A stretch of 48,420 nt of DNA, taken from NCBI GenBank assembly GCA_963603365.1, contig CAVCMI010000012.1, positions 1 to 48,420 on the forward strand. The letters are read 5' to 3'. Origin of the DNA: F23-D06 sp963603365 (GTDB lineage Bacteria; Bacteroidota; Bacteroidia; Bacteroidales; WCHB1-69). Below, piece by piece: positions 34,149-42,813 of this stretch. The stretch's first letter is position 1. Each line of letters begins with the position of its first letter. The notes under the pieces are model-generated. The model was not told where the DNA came from, did not search any database, and was given only the letters and a program-made list of their open reading frames with translations. The position numbers were made by a program, and so were the translations under genes.

Positions 34149-34733
34149 CTACCGCAAAAACGATATTGTTTCCTTTTTTTCTATTTCGCTGAAAACAGTC
34201 TGTAAATGAGCTGCTAATACGGCAGAAAGCCGGTTGACGCGCTTGACCCATTCGTCGAGTGTCACGTCGAGGTTGTCGGAAACGACCTTGTACGACACGA
34301 ATTTTTTGCCGTAATGTGTTGCAATGGAGAAGAGGGCCGACGATTCCATATCGAAGCAGTCAACAGTATGCCGCAAACTGTCGAGATAGTCTCCGGTAAA
34401 AACGGCAGGGGAGACAAAGCTGTCGGAAGAGTAGAGCACTGCTTTTTTCAGTGCCGAATCTGCTGTTGCTCCGAGCGTCCCGGGAAGCATCCTGCCGGCA
34501 TTGAATTAAGAATCGGCGGAGAGGATTTCCTGTACCGACAACAACGTGCCGGGGGCGATGTCGAAAGCACCGGCTGAACCCAGATTAAGGACAGTGAAAT
34601 CCTCGTCGCAATGCCTGTCCATAAAGGAAAGCAAGCTTCGTGTAGCGTTCTGGCGTCCTATTCCGGTAAAGTTCACTTGGTTGTGCAAGATGCCGACCTC
34701 ATCCGGCACGGCGGCAAAGAGTGCAATTTTCAT
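34149..34733 (-). pseudogene. MTA/SAH-nucleosidase or MqnB-like gene interrupted by one in-frame stop
   Basis: The frame from 34733 opens with MKIALFAAVPDEVG and runs through NLGSAGAFDIAPG, as in the PNP/UDP phosphorylase superfamily. Codon 76 is TAA (34506-34508). The same frame then continues without any shift through FNAGRM and the catalytic region FDMESSAL and VVSDNLD to a normal end at 34149. The total of about 194 codons suits a small member of the family. Both halves look well preserved, so the stop is recent, a sequencing error or suppressed. An internal ATG at 34490 could start a C-terminal fragment. It begins 5 bp after rnfC, as last gene of that operon. Confidence 0.8.
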
Positions 34734-34738
34734 TGCCG

Positions 34739-36151
34739 TTATGCTTTTCTTGATCGGATGATAGCGCCGGTCTTGGCTTTGCCAACCCTTATCATGTCAA
34801 CAATGGGTCTATTGGCAGGGCATGAGAACGAGCAGCTGCCACATTCGATGCAGTTCATGATGCCGGACTTCTCGCAGTCGTCGTAACGTTTCTGGTCTGA
34901 ATAGGCGTGCAGCAAGAACGGCTGAAGTCCCATCGGGCAGGCTGCGACGCACTTCCCGCAGCGGATGCATGGGCCGGCAGGCTTGCGCATGCTTTCTTTC
35001 GAGTTCATGAACAGCAGGCTTGACATGCCTTTCACCACATAGCCGTCGAGGTTGGAGATGGCCTTGCCCATCATCGGGCCTCCGGAGATGATCTTGCCGG
35101 TGTCTTCCGGAATGCCTACGGCGTTCAGCACGTCACGGACCGGCGTGCCAAGCCGCAGCCGGAAAATCTTGCATTGCTCTTTCGGCATCGACTTTCCGGA
35201 AACGGTCGTGTAGGCCTGCACAATCGGCTTGTTTTTCTGCACGGCTTGATAAAGCACATACATCGTTGTGATGTTGTTGACGATGCAGCCGACCGATATG
35301 GGGAGAGCCCCGTTGGGGACGCTGCGTCCGGTGATGGCCTTGATAAGCTGTTTTTCGGCGCCTTGAGGATACTTGATTTTCAAGGGCTGTATCTCGATGT
35401 TCGTGTATTGTCTGGCTGTTTTCAGCAATTTGGCGATGGCTTCGGGCTTGTTGTCCTCGATGCCGATGATGGCTTTGGAAGCCCCGGATGCGATAAGTGC
35501 AATCTCGATGCCGATCATGCACTGCTCGGCCCGTTCCAGAATGACGCGGTTGTCGGTGGAAATGTAGGGCTCGCATTCCGCGGCGTTCACAATCAGGTAT
35601 TCGCATTTCTGCTCGGGCTTGAGCATATATTTGATGTGGGTGGGGAAACAAGCGCCGCCAAGTCCTACTATGCCGCGATCTTTCATCCTGGCGATGATTT
35701 CCTCTTTGTTCAGTTTTATTTCGCGGATGATGTCCGGCGTGGTGTCGATGTTCTCCTCCCATTCGTCGCCTTCCCGGTCAATGACGATGGCCGGCTTTTT
35801 GTATCCGCTGATGTCCGCAATCATGTCGATGCGGTTCACCGTTCCGGAAATGGGCGCATGAATGTTGGCGCACATGAAAGTCTGTGCCTCTCCGATAAGC
35901 TGCCCGACTTTAACCTTGTCGCCTTTTTTCACGATCGGCGTGGCGGGTGCTCCGAGGTGCTGCCCCATGAAAACTACGGCCTGGTCGGGGAGCGGGAATG
36001 TTTCGACATCGGCGGCGTGTGCGAACTTGTTGGATTCAGGATGGACACCGCCGAGGCGGAAAGTCTTGCGTTTCAGCTTTTTGACTATTTTAAGTTCGTT
36101 GGCGATGTCTGCTTCGAGTTCCTTGATGTTTGCTGATGCTATACGGTTCAT
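34739..36151 (-). CDS. rnfC: Rnf electron transport complex subunit C
   Basis: A 470-residue flavin- and Fe-S-containing subunit of the Rnf complex, which couples ferredoxin:NAD+ oxidoreduction to an ion gradient. Visible are the N-terminal RnfC barrel, the NADH/FMN-binding stretch GIVGLGGACFPTH, an SLBB-like segment, and two 4Fe-4S motifs near the C-terminus (CIRCGKCVAACPMG and CIECGSCSFSCPA). It lacks the long Ala/Lys-rich tail of the E. coli protein. It follows rnfB after 21 bp. rnfD, rnfG, rnfE and rnfA, which normally come next, are absent from the window. Confidence 0.96.
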   Translation of the reverse strand: MNRIASANIKELEADIANELKIVKKLKRKTFRLGGVHPESNKFAHAADVETFPLPDQAVVFMGQHLGAPATPIVKKGDKVKVGQLIGEAQTFMCANIHAPISGTVNRIDMIADISGYKKPAIVIDREGDEWEENIDTTPDIIREIKLNKEEIIARMKDRGIVGLGGACFPTHIKYMLKPEQKCEYLIVNAAECEPYISTDNRVILERAEQCMIGIEIALIASGASKAIIGIEDNKPEAIAKLLKTARQYTNIEIQPLKIKYPQGAEKQLIKAITGRSVPNGALPISVGCIVNNITTMYVLYQAVQKNKPIVQAYTTVSGKSMPKEQCKIFRLRLGTPVRDVLNAVGIPEDTGKIISGGPMMGKAISNLDGYVVKGMSSLLFMNSKESMRKPAGPCIRCGKCVAACPMGLQPFLLHAYSDQKRYDDCEKSGIMNCIECGSCSFSCPANRPIVDMIRVGKAKTGAIIRSRKA

Positions 36152-36172
36152 GAATTGTCGGTTTTAGATGGG

Positions 36173-37021
36173 TTAGGCTTGGGCTGTTTCTTGTGCGGGT
36201 TCTTTGGGCGCCGGGAAGTTGACGGCATGGATGGCCCCGGTCGGGCATTCAGCCACGCATTTGCGGCAAGCCTTGCATTTGGTATAGTCGATGTAGGCCA
36301 GGTTGTCGGCGATGGTGATGGCCTCGAAAGGACAGGCCTTGGCACACTTGCCGCATCCTATGCAAGCTGCTGAGCAGTTCTTGCGGGCTACGGCGCCTTT
36401 TTCCTTGTTGTTGCAGGCTACAAATACGCGGCGGCTGTTGCGCCCTTTGTCGCGGATCTCGAGGACGCCGCGAGGGCAGGCATTCGCGCAGGCTTTGCAG
36501 CCGATGCAACGCTCTTCGTCTACTTCCGGGAGATGCGTTTCGGGGTTGATGCGGATGGCGTCATACTGGCATGCACCCACACAGTCGCCGCAGCCGAGGC
36601 AGCCGAACGGACATCCGTTTTCTCCGGAGAACACGGTGTTGGCAAAGGCGCACGACCATGCGGAGTCGTAGTGGGTCTTTGCCGGAGCGTTCTCGCAGGT
36701 GCCGTTGCAGCGCACAACGCAAACTTGCGGGTTGCGGGCTTCTGCCTTGATCCCCAAGACTTCACCGATCTTGTCGTAGTTGCCGCCGGGACAATAGGCA
36801 ATGCTGAAGTCCATGCTTTTCACCATGGCTTCTGCCATAGCCCGGCAGCCGGCAAAGCCGCAGCCGCCGCAGTTGGCGCCTGGAAGGCATGCCTGCACTT
36901 CGTCAATGCGCGGATCTTCCTCTACCTTGAAGATTTTCGATACATAATGCAGTATGACTGCTGATATGAGCCCGATAAGGCTGATGATAATCGCTGCATA
37001 AAGAATGGTTGTTGTTGTCAC
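36173..37021 (-). CDS. rnfB: Rnf electron transport complex subunit B
   Basis: A 282-residue ferredoxin-like subunit. It has an N-terminal membrane helix (6-26), then the 4Fe-4S motif ANCGGCGFAGC (Cys45, 51, 54, 59). Several CxxCxxC clusters follow: CLGCGDCVGAC, CIGCKACANAC, CIGCGKCAKAC and CKACRKCVAEC. It passes electrons from ferredoxin to the membrane part of Rnf. The tail is Ala/Pro-rich. First gene of the rnfB-rnfC operon. Confidence 0.96.
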   Translation of the reverse strand: MTTTTILYAAIIISLIGLISAVILHYVSKIFKVEEDPRIDEVQACLPGANCGGCGFAGCRAMAEAMVKSMDFSIAYCPGGNYDKIGEVLGIKAEARNPQVCVVRCNGTCENAPAKTHYDSAWSCAFANTVFSGENGCPFGCLGCGDCVGACQYDAIRINPETHLPEVDEERCIGCKACANACPRGVLEIRDKGRNSRRVFVACNNKEKGAVARKNCSAACIGCGKCAKACPFEAITIADNLAYIDYTKCKACRKCVAECPTGAIHAVNFPAPKEPAQETAQA

Positions 37022-37059
37022 TTTCTTCAGTTTAGTTGTACTCGTTGAAAATCAAGCGG

Positions 37060-37067
37060 CAAAAATA
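37060..37067 (-). promoter_or_regulatory. -7 element of the rnfBC operon
   Basis: TATTTTTG on the minus strand, 38 bp upstream of the rnfB start. Confidence 0.5.
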
Positions 37068-37131
37068 GAAAATTTATCAATAGGACGGGTGCGGCTTTTC
37101 AGCGGCATTCCGTTTTTGTTTTCAGCCCTTT

Positions 37132-40100
37132 TCATTCATCCAGAATGCAGCGGATGGAATAGGCATTGCCGGCCGGCATCGCACTATGGCCGAACTCGCC
37201 GCAATAATAGGTAAGGTAGTGCAGATAGGGTATGACGCCGCTCCCCGATCCGGAGGCGGACCAGAAATAGGCTTCGCCGAGCAGGTTCTCGTAGCGTCCG
37301 GCGGAGCCGTTATAGAAGCCTGACGGCAAGGCGGTGAATCCTGTGCTGTTGTGACCTCCGCTGCCGTTTATCCAATACCGGTCATCTCGCAGCGCCGCAG
37401 CGCCATGCCGGTAGAGACGCTCATACTGCGCAGGCTCCGGCAGATACCACCCCTCAGGGCAGGCTCCCCGTATGTGTCCGGAGGGCAACCGCCTGCCGAG
37501 ACTCGCACTGTCTATGGCACTGCCCCAGTCGTACAGCATCCCGAAGACGGAAACGATTTCCGTTTCGCTGAACATTTCTGACAGATAGACAGACGGGGCG
37601 GGGATGGACCTTCCGTCGCTGTAGTGTATGGAGCGCAGGTTGCTCTTGGTCCAGCACAGCCCGTCAATGCGCGCTGCGGCGTAAATGTTGCCGTCAAAGT
37701 CGATGGCGTCAGGGCACGGGTGGTCCACCACATGGAGCACGATGCTGTCGCACAACGTGCCGCACCCCGCACCGTCGATGTCGATATAGTAGATGCCGGC
37801 ACAGCCGAGACTGTCCAAGGGCAAGACGGCATTCTGCGCATAGACCGAAAAGCCGTTCGGACCATGCCAATGATAGGACACGTCGCCGAGCGACAGGCCG
37901 TACAGCCGGAAGGTGTCACCGATCCCCAATGTGATTTCGTTGAGTTCACGGTTTGTCCACCCTTTCCGAACTTTCTCCATGTTGCCGATGGTGAGGTCTG
38001 AGATGAAGTGGGCTTCACAGCAGTCGGTCATCTCCACGGAGACCCGTTGCGCATAACGAAGGGGCACATTGTCGAAAACGCCCGTGTTGTTTGTGCCCAA
38101 AACGGCGCCGGAGCCGCCGGGCGCGTCGAAGAGTGTGTAGCGGTAGGGGCGCAGGCCGTTTTTGCCTTTTGCGCGCACGAAGCCTGTGTTGTCGTTCTCT
38201 GAACAGATGTGCCCGTAGAGATAGTCAAGTTCGATGGTGTTGCCGCCCCATTCGATAACCGTATCCGTCACAAAACAGGGATTGTCCGGAAGCATGGATG
38301 CTTTGTCCTTTGGAAGGGCGTACATGCCGATGCGGTACAGCCCCGGCACTCCGGCAGAAAGCGTGTCGCCCAGCCGTGCCGCCGACGGGGTGTGGTAACA
38401 CCGGTCATCTGGGAATAACTGGAAATAGGTCTCGGCAGGTGCGCCGTCCAGCCGCAGAGCCCCTTTCACGGGAATGATTTTCAGTTGGGTGCAGGCAGTG
38501 TCGAAGCGGTATTCGGCGTGTTCTTCAATCTCCGGCAATGGGTTCACACGCTCAAGCACAAGCGTGTCGATGGTGTCGCAGGCATGGTGTATCTCCCACG
38601 TGTAGGTGCCGTATGCGAGATTGGTGTCGGTGAGCAGAACACCCGGATATTGGTTGTATCTGTCCACCGTAAATGTGTGTTTGCTGATCCGTGCGCGGTT
38701 GTCGGCCCGCTCCTTGAATACTCTCAACGTGTCATGGTCGAAATAGGCGGTGAAGTTGTACTTGTTGCCGTACGGACTGCCGATCAGCCTGACGGTGTCG
38801 CCTTCGTAGGAATACTGGAACAGGCTGTTGCCGTAAAGCCGGTATCCGGAGCCGTATCTTTGGAAAACGCCGATGCTGTGCGCGGCTTCGGGGCATAATG
38901 TGTCGCTCTCCTCTTCGCGCGCGTCCCATATGTATTTGCGGTAGTACGCCGAATTGTGGAAATGTGCCCGGTTGACATATTTGACGAAGTAGGTCATTAA
39001 CGGAAGGTCACCGGCATCGGTGATTTCTATGACGACGGTGTCGCCGTCAAGTTCTATTCCGTTGAGCAGGGTGTGAAACCAGGTGTAATTGTTCCCGTTA
39101 AGGACGCCGGAGGAGATGACGCTGTCAGCACTTATGTTGACGGCCATGTATTGTAGCGGAAATGATATATAACTGAAATTGTTGTTTGCCCCAAGGCGAC
39201 CAATGACACTGTCTGACAGACTGTAGGCCTGAGGAGTGTTGCATCCGATGCTGTCCTCGGCAAGACAATCTTCGGAGACATGCCAACAAGTGATGCCGCT
39301 GGTCACGAGGTCGTAAGAACTTTCTCCGTACAGATACCCACATTGCCGGTATTCCCGAGTGGACTGTTGGATGACTTCGTAGCGTCTGGACAAGCCGCCG
39401 TAATTGTAGGTCTGGGGGTAGATGACAAACGGGAAGGAGAACAGCGTGTCTTCGCAGAACGGCTTCACTTGCAGGATGATTTTCTTGAAATAGAGCCCTC
39501 CGTAATCTGATATGCCGGTAATGGTGTCGTAGAAGAAAAGGGCGGCGGAACTGTTGTCCGGAAAAGATTTCCAAAGGGTGGTGTCTTGCGCTCCGCTGTA
39601 GGTCGGGTTGATGAAACGGTAGGAGTGGGGCATGTCTTGCGGCGCAAGAAGCCGGTAGTAGTCGTCGGTGTGCCGGACAGGCCCGTTTTTGAGCGCCGTT
39701 CTCTTGAACGTGACAATATTGCGGCTTTCCGGGATGCCGGAACTGTTGCGGAGCAGGAATGTCTCATTATGGATGCCGTATTTCACTTTGGGGACAGTGA
39801 AGAAAAGTGCGGGCATATAATAATTGCACCCGTCATGGCAGAGCACCTTGTATGAGCCTGCGGGCAGGCTGTCGATGGTGTAATAGTCACGGAAATCATA
39901 ACGGAGCGGGTTGCCGCCTTGCTGCTGGTGAGAGTCGAAGGTTATGGTTTTCAGGAATGTTGTGTCCGGACCGGAGACAGACCAGATGTCTATGGTGTAT
40001 GGAAAGGTTCCGTGTTCGATTTTCACTTGCGCTTTCCCCGTCGGCCGGCAGGGCAGGGCAGGCACGATGCCGAAAGGCATCGTTTCGGAGAAGATGTTGT

Positions 40101-40491
40101 AGAGCATGCCGTTGGACGGGACAATATAGTCGCTTGTCACGACGACTTCCTCGAGGGTGTCTGAAAGTACGGTATAGGCGTCTTCGCCCGGCAGACCGGT
40201 CGGGCAGAGCGCCTGTACAATTATTTTATATTTGTCTGGACGCAGGTGCGAGACGCAAGCGAGACTCGTCTCCATTACAGAGTCGATGCCGGTGCGGGGG
40301 ATGTAGCTGAAGCGGATCTGTTCGAGACGGAGGTCTGCGGTGTCGTGCAGGCTGCAGCATATTGTGCCGTCGGCCTGGCAGCGTGCCGGCGCGGAGGTGG
40401 CCTGGAGCCTGATTTTTGGCGATTCGGGCTGTGCAGATGCGGTGAAATTCAAGACGCACAGCAAAAAGAGCAGTAGGATTTCTTTTTTCAT
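37132..40491 (-). CDS. Large exported protein with C-terminal FISUMP domain
   Basis: A 1119-residue protein with a signal peptide (MKKEILLLFLLCVLNFTASAQ). The first 920 residues are beta-rich with scattered Cys and show no domain I can name. From about residue 925 the Fibrobacter succinogenes major paralogous (FISUMP) domain is clear: DFDGNIYAAARIDGLCWTKSNL, FGMLYDWGSA, CPEGWYLPEP, STGFTALPSGFYNG, YFWSASGSGSG and YSIRCILDE. FISUMP proteins are secreted and of unknown function, some of them surface-located. No T9SS tail follows, so the FISUMP domain itself is the C-terminus. Single gene with its own promoter. Confidence 0.85.
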   Translation of the reverse strand: MKKEILLLFLLCVLNFTASAQPESPKIRLQATSAPARCQADGTICCSLHDTADLRLEQIRFSYIPRTGIDSVMETSLACVSHLRPDKYKIIVQALCPTGLPGEDAYTVLSDTLEEVVVTSDYIVPSNGMLYNIFSETMPFGIVPALPCRPTGKAQVKIEHGTFPYTIDIWSVSGPDTTFLKTITFDSHQQQGGNPLRYDFRDYYTIDSLPAGSYKVLCHDGCNYYMPALFFTVPKVKYGIHNETFLLRNSSGIPESRNIVTFKRTALKNGPVRHTDDYYRLLAPQDMPHSYRFINPTYSGAQDTTLWKSFPDNSSAALFFYDTITGISDYGGLYFKKIILQVKPFCEDTLFSFPFVIYPQTYNYGGLSRRYEVIQQSTREYRQCGYLYGESSYDLVTSGITCWHVSEDCLAEDSIGCNTPQAYSLSDSVIGRLGANNNFSYISFPLQYMAVNISADSVISSGVLNGNNYTWFHTLLNGIELDGDTVVIEITDAGDLPLMTYFVKYVNRAHFHNSAYYRKYIWDAREEESDTLCPEAAHSIGVFQRYGSGYRLYGNSLFQYSYEGDTVRLIGSPYGNKYNFTAYFDHDTLRVFKERADNRARISKHTFTVDRYNQYPGVLLTDTNLAYGTYTWEIHHACDTIDTLVLERVNPLPEIEEHAEYRFDTACTQLKIIPVKGALRLDGAPAETYFQLFPDDRCYHTPSAARLGDTLSAGVPGLYRIGMYALPKDKASMLPDNPCFVTDTVIEWGGNTIELDYLYGHICSENDNTGFVRAKGKNGLRPYRYTLFDAPGGSGAVLGTNNTGVFDNVPLRYAQRVSVEMTDCCEAHFISDLTIGNMEKVRKGWTNRELNEITLGIGDTFRLYGLSLGDVSYHWHGPNGFSVYAQNAVLPLDSLGCAGIYYIDIDGAGCGTLCDSIVLHVVDHPCPDAIDFDGNIYAAARIDGLCWTKSNLRSIHYSDGRSIPAPSVYLSEMFSETEIVSVFGMLYDWGSAIDSASLGRRLPSGHIRGACPEGWYLPEPAQYERLYRHGAAALRDDRYWINGSGGHNSTGFTALPSGFYNGSAGRYENLLGEAYFWSASGSGSGVIPYLHYLTYYCGEFGHSAMPAGNAYSIRCILDE

Positions 40492-40561
40492 GTTCCGTGG
40501 TTCGTTATGTGTTGTTTTGTTCCGGGAGGCGATGCCGCCCCGATGGTTTTTTTAAGTGATG

Positions 40562-40569
40562 CAAAAATA
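40562..40569 (-). promoter_or_regulatory. -7 element of the FISUMP-protein gene
   Basis: TATTTTTG on the minus strand, 70 bp upstream of the start codon at 40491. The 240-bp region around it is otherwise AT-rich. A CGGGGAA/TTCCCCG pair at about 40680-40722 could help terminate the EamA operon. Confidence 0.45.
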
Positions 40570-40734
40570 CAAAAATAATTTAATAACACATAACAAAAAC
40601 TAAATAATAATAAAATTATCATTCTCCGGTTTGGTGCGGAAAAAAGAGGGGGCGGAACTTGTAAATGGAAATAAGAGGGCGGGGAACAGGGGATTGTTCG
40701 TTTTTCCGTTTCCCCGTTCTCCAGTCAAGGACGC

Positions 40735-41640
40735 TTAGGCTTGGGCTTTGGCGCGGCTGGTAGTGACCAGGTAGACGCCGCAGATGATGAGCAGCAGCGC
40801 CACGGGCTTGTTCCAGGTGAAGATGTCCTGTCCGAACAGTATGGCGACACAGGCGGTGACGACAGGCTGCAGGTTGCTGTACATGCTCACCGTGGTGGGA
40901 CGCAAGTAGCGCAGCGACACAGGCAGCAGGAAATAGCTGACCACGGTGGCGAAGATGAGCACGGCAAAAAGGTTAAGGAATGCCGATACGGGCGCGCCGC
41001 CGCTGAACAGGGCGTCGCCATGCGCCGACAGTGACACGATTGCGGGCGGCAGACAGATGACGGAGCCGAACAGGAACATCCATTTCATCAAAGTGACGGG
41101 ACTGTATTTTTTGGAGATGCTGCGGGTGATGAGCAGATAGGCCGCATAAAAGAGGATGTTGAAGAAACAGAGCAGCAACCCCGCGGGCGACGCGTTGGCG
41201 TCTTTGTTCCACGAGAAGACCACCATGACCAGCGCCCCGGCGATGCCGACGCCCACGCCCAGCGACTTCCGGGCGGACACCGGCTCTTTCAGGAAAAGGG
41301 CGGCCAGCAGCATGACCCATAGCGGACTGGTGGCGGAAACCAGCGACACATAGCATGGAGAGGTGTATTTGAATGCTTCGGCAAAGGCAATGAGCGTGCC
41401 CGAGAGCGACACCGCACCGGCCAGCAGCAGCAGCATCTCCTTCTTGTCGGGCTTTTCGTGACGCGCCAACGGAGACAATAGCCAAAAAACCGCTGTGCCA
41501 AACAACATGCGCACAGCGGTAAAGACTTCCGGAGAGATGTACTCCGGTATGATGGCTTCAGAACAGTTCGGGTTGATGCCGAAGATGATGTAAACCGCCA
41601 ACACGGCAAGATGCCCGATCCATTTTTTGTTGACGAACAA
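40735..41640 (-). CDS. EamA/DMT-family transporter
   Basis: A 301-residue protein with ten membrane helices in two EamA halves, for example YIIFGINPNCSEAIIPEY in the first and YSNLQPVVTACVAILFGQDIF in the second, which carries the family's characteristic 'N-LxPV' pattern. Members export amino acids or other small metabolites. The gene starts 6 bp after the class V aminotransferase, so it is the third gene of the threonine dehydrogenase operon. An amino acid or amine substrate is therefore a reasonable guess. Confidence 0.88.
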   Translation of the reverse strand: MFVNKKWIGHLAVLAVYIIFGINPNCSEAIIPEYISPEVFTAVRMLFGTAVFWLLSPLARHEKPDKKEMLLLLAGAVSLSGTLIAFAEAFKYTSPCYVSLVSATSPLWVMLLAALFLKEPVSARKSLGVGVGIAGALVMVVFSWNKDANASPAGLLLCFFNILFYAAYLLITRSISKKYSPVTLMKWMFLFGSVICLPPAIVSLSAHGDALFSGGAPVSAFLNLFAVLIFATVVSYFLLPVSLRYLRPTTVSMYSNLQPVVTACVAILFGQDIFTWNKPVALLLIICGVYLVTTSRAKAQA

Positions 41641-41646
41641 GGGTCG

Positions 41647-42801
41647 CTATTTTTTCAGGGCAGCAATTTCCTTGATGGCGTTGATGCAGGTGTCGATCTC
41701 CTCTTCGGTGTTGAAAGCGCCGATGCTCAAGCGGACGGTGCCGTCGATGGGCAGCGTGCCGAGCCGTTCGTGTACCAGCGGGGCGCACTGCAGGCCGGTG
41801 CGGCAGGCAATGTCATAGTCCACATCCAGCATAGTGCCGACATCCAGCGCGGCAAAGCCGCGTACGTTGATCGAAAGCACCGGATTCTGGTTTTCGGTGG
41901 AGGTGGCGCAGTAAACGGTGACGCCGTCAATGTCGCGCACACCGTCGCGGAGACGCTTCCAAAGCCTCATCTCCTGCGCGTGGATGTTTCCGATGCCTTT
42001 TTCGGTGATCCATTTCACGCCACGGTATAGCCCGCTGATGCCGAGCATGTTCATAGTGCCGGCCTCGAGGCGGTATGGATACTCCTCAAGGTGGGTGCGG
42101 ACCGCGGAACGTACGCCCGTGCCGCCGAAGCGGGTCTGGCGCACCTCAACGCCTTCGCAAACGTAGGAACCGCCGATGCCCGTAGGCCCCATCAGGCATT
42201 TGTGCCCCGTAAAGGCATATGCGTCAACACCATAGTCCAGCATGTCCATCTCTACTGCACCGGCGCCTTGGCTGCCGTCTACAATGAATGTCAAGCCGTT
42301 CTCTTTGCACACATTCCCGATCTCTTTGATGGGCTGCACGGTTCCTATGACATTGGAACACTGGGTGCACACGACAAGGTTGGTGTTGGGACGTATGGCT
42401 TTCTTGAAGTCGTCAGGGTCCACATAGCCGGCCTCGTCAAATGGCAGGTAAGTGACTTCAATCATGCCCTGCTGCTCGAGGCAGTACAGGGGACGCAACA
42501 CGGAGTTGTGCTCAAGCATCGTGGTGATGACATGACCGCCCTGCTTTGCAAGTCCTTGTATGAGGATGTTCAACGAGTCGGTGGCGTTGTAACTGAACGT
42601 CAGGCGACGCTCGTCTTTGCCGCCGTTGAAGAGTTTGGTCAACATGCGGCGCGTGTCGGTGAGCAACTCGCCGGTTTCGATGCCGGCGTCATACCCGGCA
42701 CGGCCGGGACTTACGCCATGCACGCGGTAGAATGTGTCCATGAAGTCATAGACCTCTTTCGGTTTCGGGAATGAAGTGGCGGAATTGTCTAAATATATCA
42801 T
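41647..42801 (-). CDS. PLP-dependent class V aminotransferase / cysteine desulfurase family
   Basis: A 384-residue fold-type I PLP enzyme. It begins MIYLDNSATSFPKP. Then come the cofactor-stacking His98 (EHNS), Asp175 (IVDGSQ), and the Schiff-base Lys201 in FTGHKCLMGPTG. Near the C-terminus RTGLQCAPL has Cys339 at the place where cysteine desulfurases carry the persulfide Cys. It fits the desulfurase-like subfamily of about 380 residues found singly in anaerobes rather than IscS or SufS. No Suf or Isc partners are nearby. It sits 12 bp after the dehydrogenase and 6 bp before the transporter, so a role in amino-acid metabolism is also possible. Confidence 0.88.
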   Translation of the reverse strand: MIYLDNSATSFPKPKEVYDFMDTFYRVHGVSPGRAGYDAGIETGELLTDTRRMLTKLFNGGKDERRLTFSYNATDSLNILIQGLAKQGGHVITTMLEHNSVLRPLYCLEQQGMIEVTYLPFDEAGYVDPDDFKKAIRPNTNLVVCTQCSNVIGTVQPIKEIGNVCKENGLTFIVDGSQGAGAVEMDMLDYGVDAYAFTGHKCLMGPTGIGGSYVCEGVEVRQTRFGGTGVRSAVRTHLEEYPYRLEAGTMNMLGISGLYRGVKWITEKGIGNIHAQEMRLWKRLRDGVRDIDGVTVYCATSTENQNPVLSINVRGFAALDVGTMLDVDYDIACRTGLQCAPLVHERLGTLPIDGTVRLSIGAFNTEEEIDTCINAIKEIAALKK

Positions 42802-42813
42802 ATCAACTATGTT

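Noticed and set aside
33910..34209. 99-codon plus-strand frame over the tRNA genes
   Set aside because: It is the complement of tRNA-Val and tRNA-Ser; a common false gene call.
35174..36136. 320-codon plus-strand frame inside rnfC
   Set aside because: Antisense shadow of a GC-rich gene; the rnfC frame has both Fe-S motifs.
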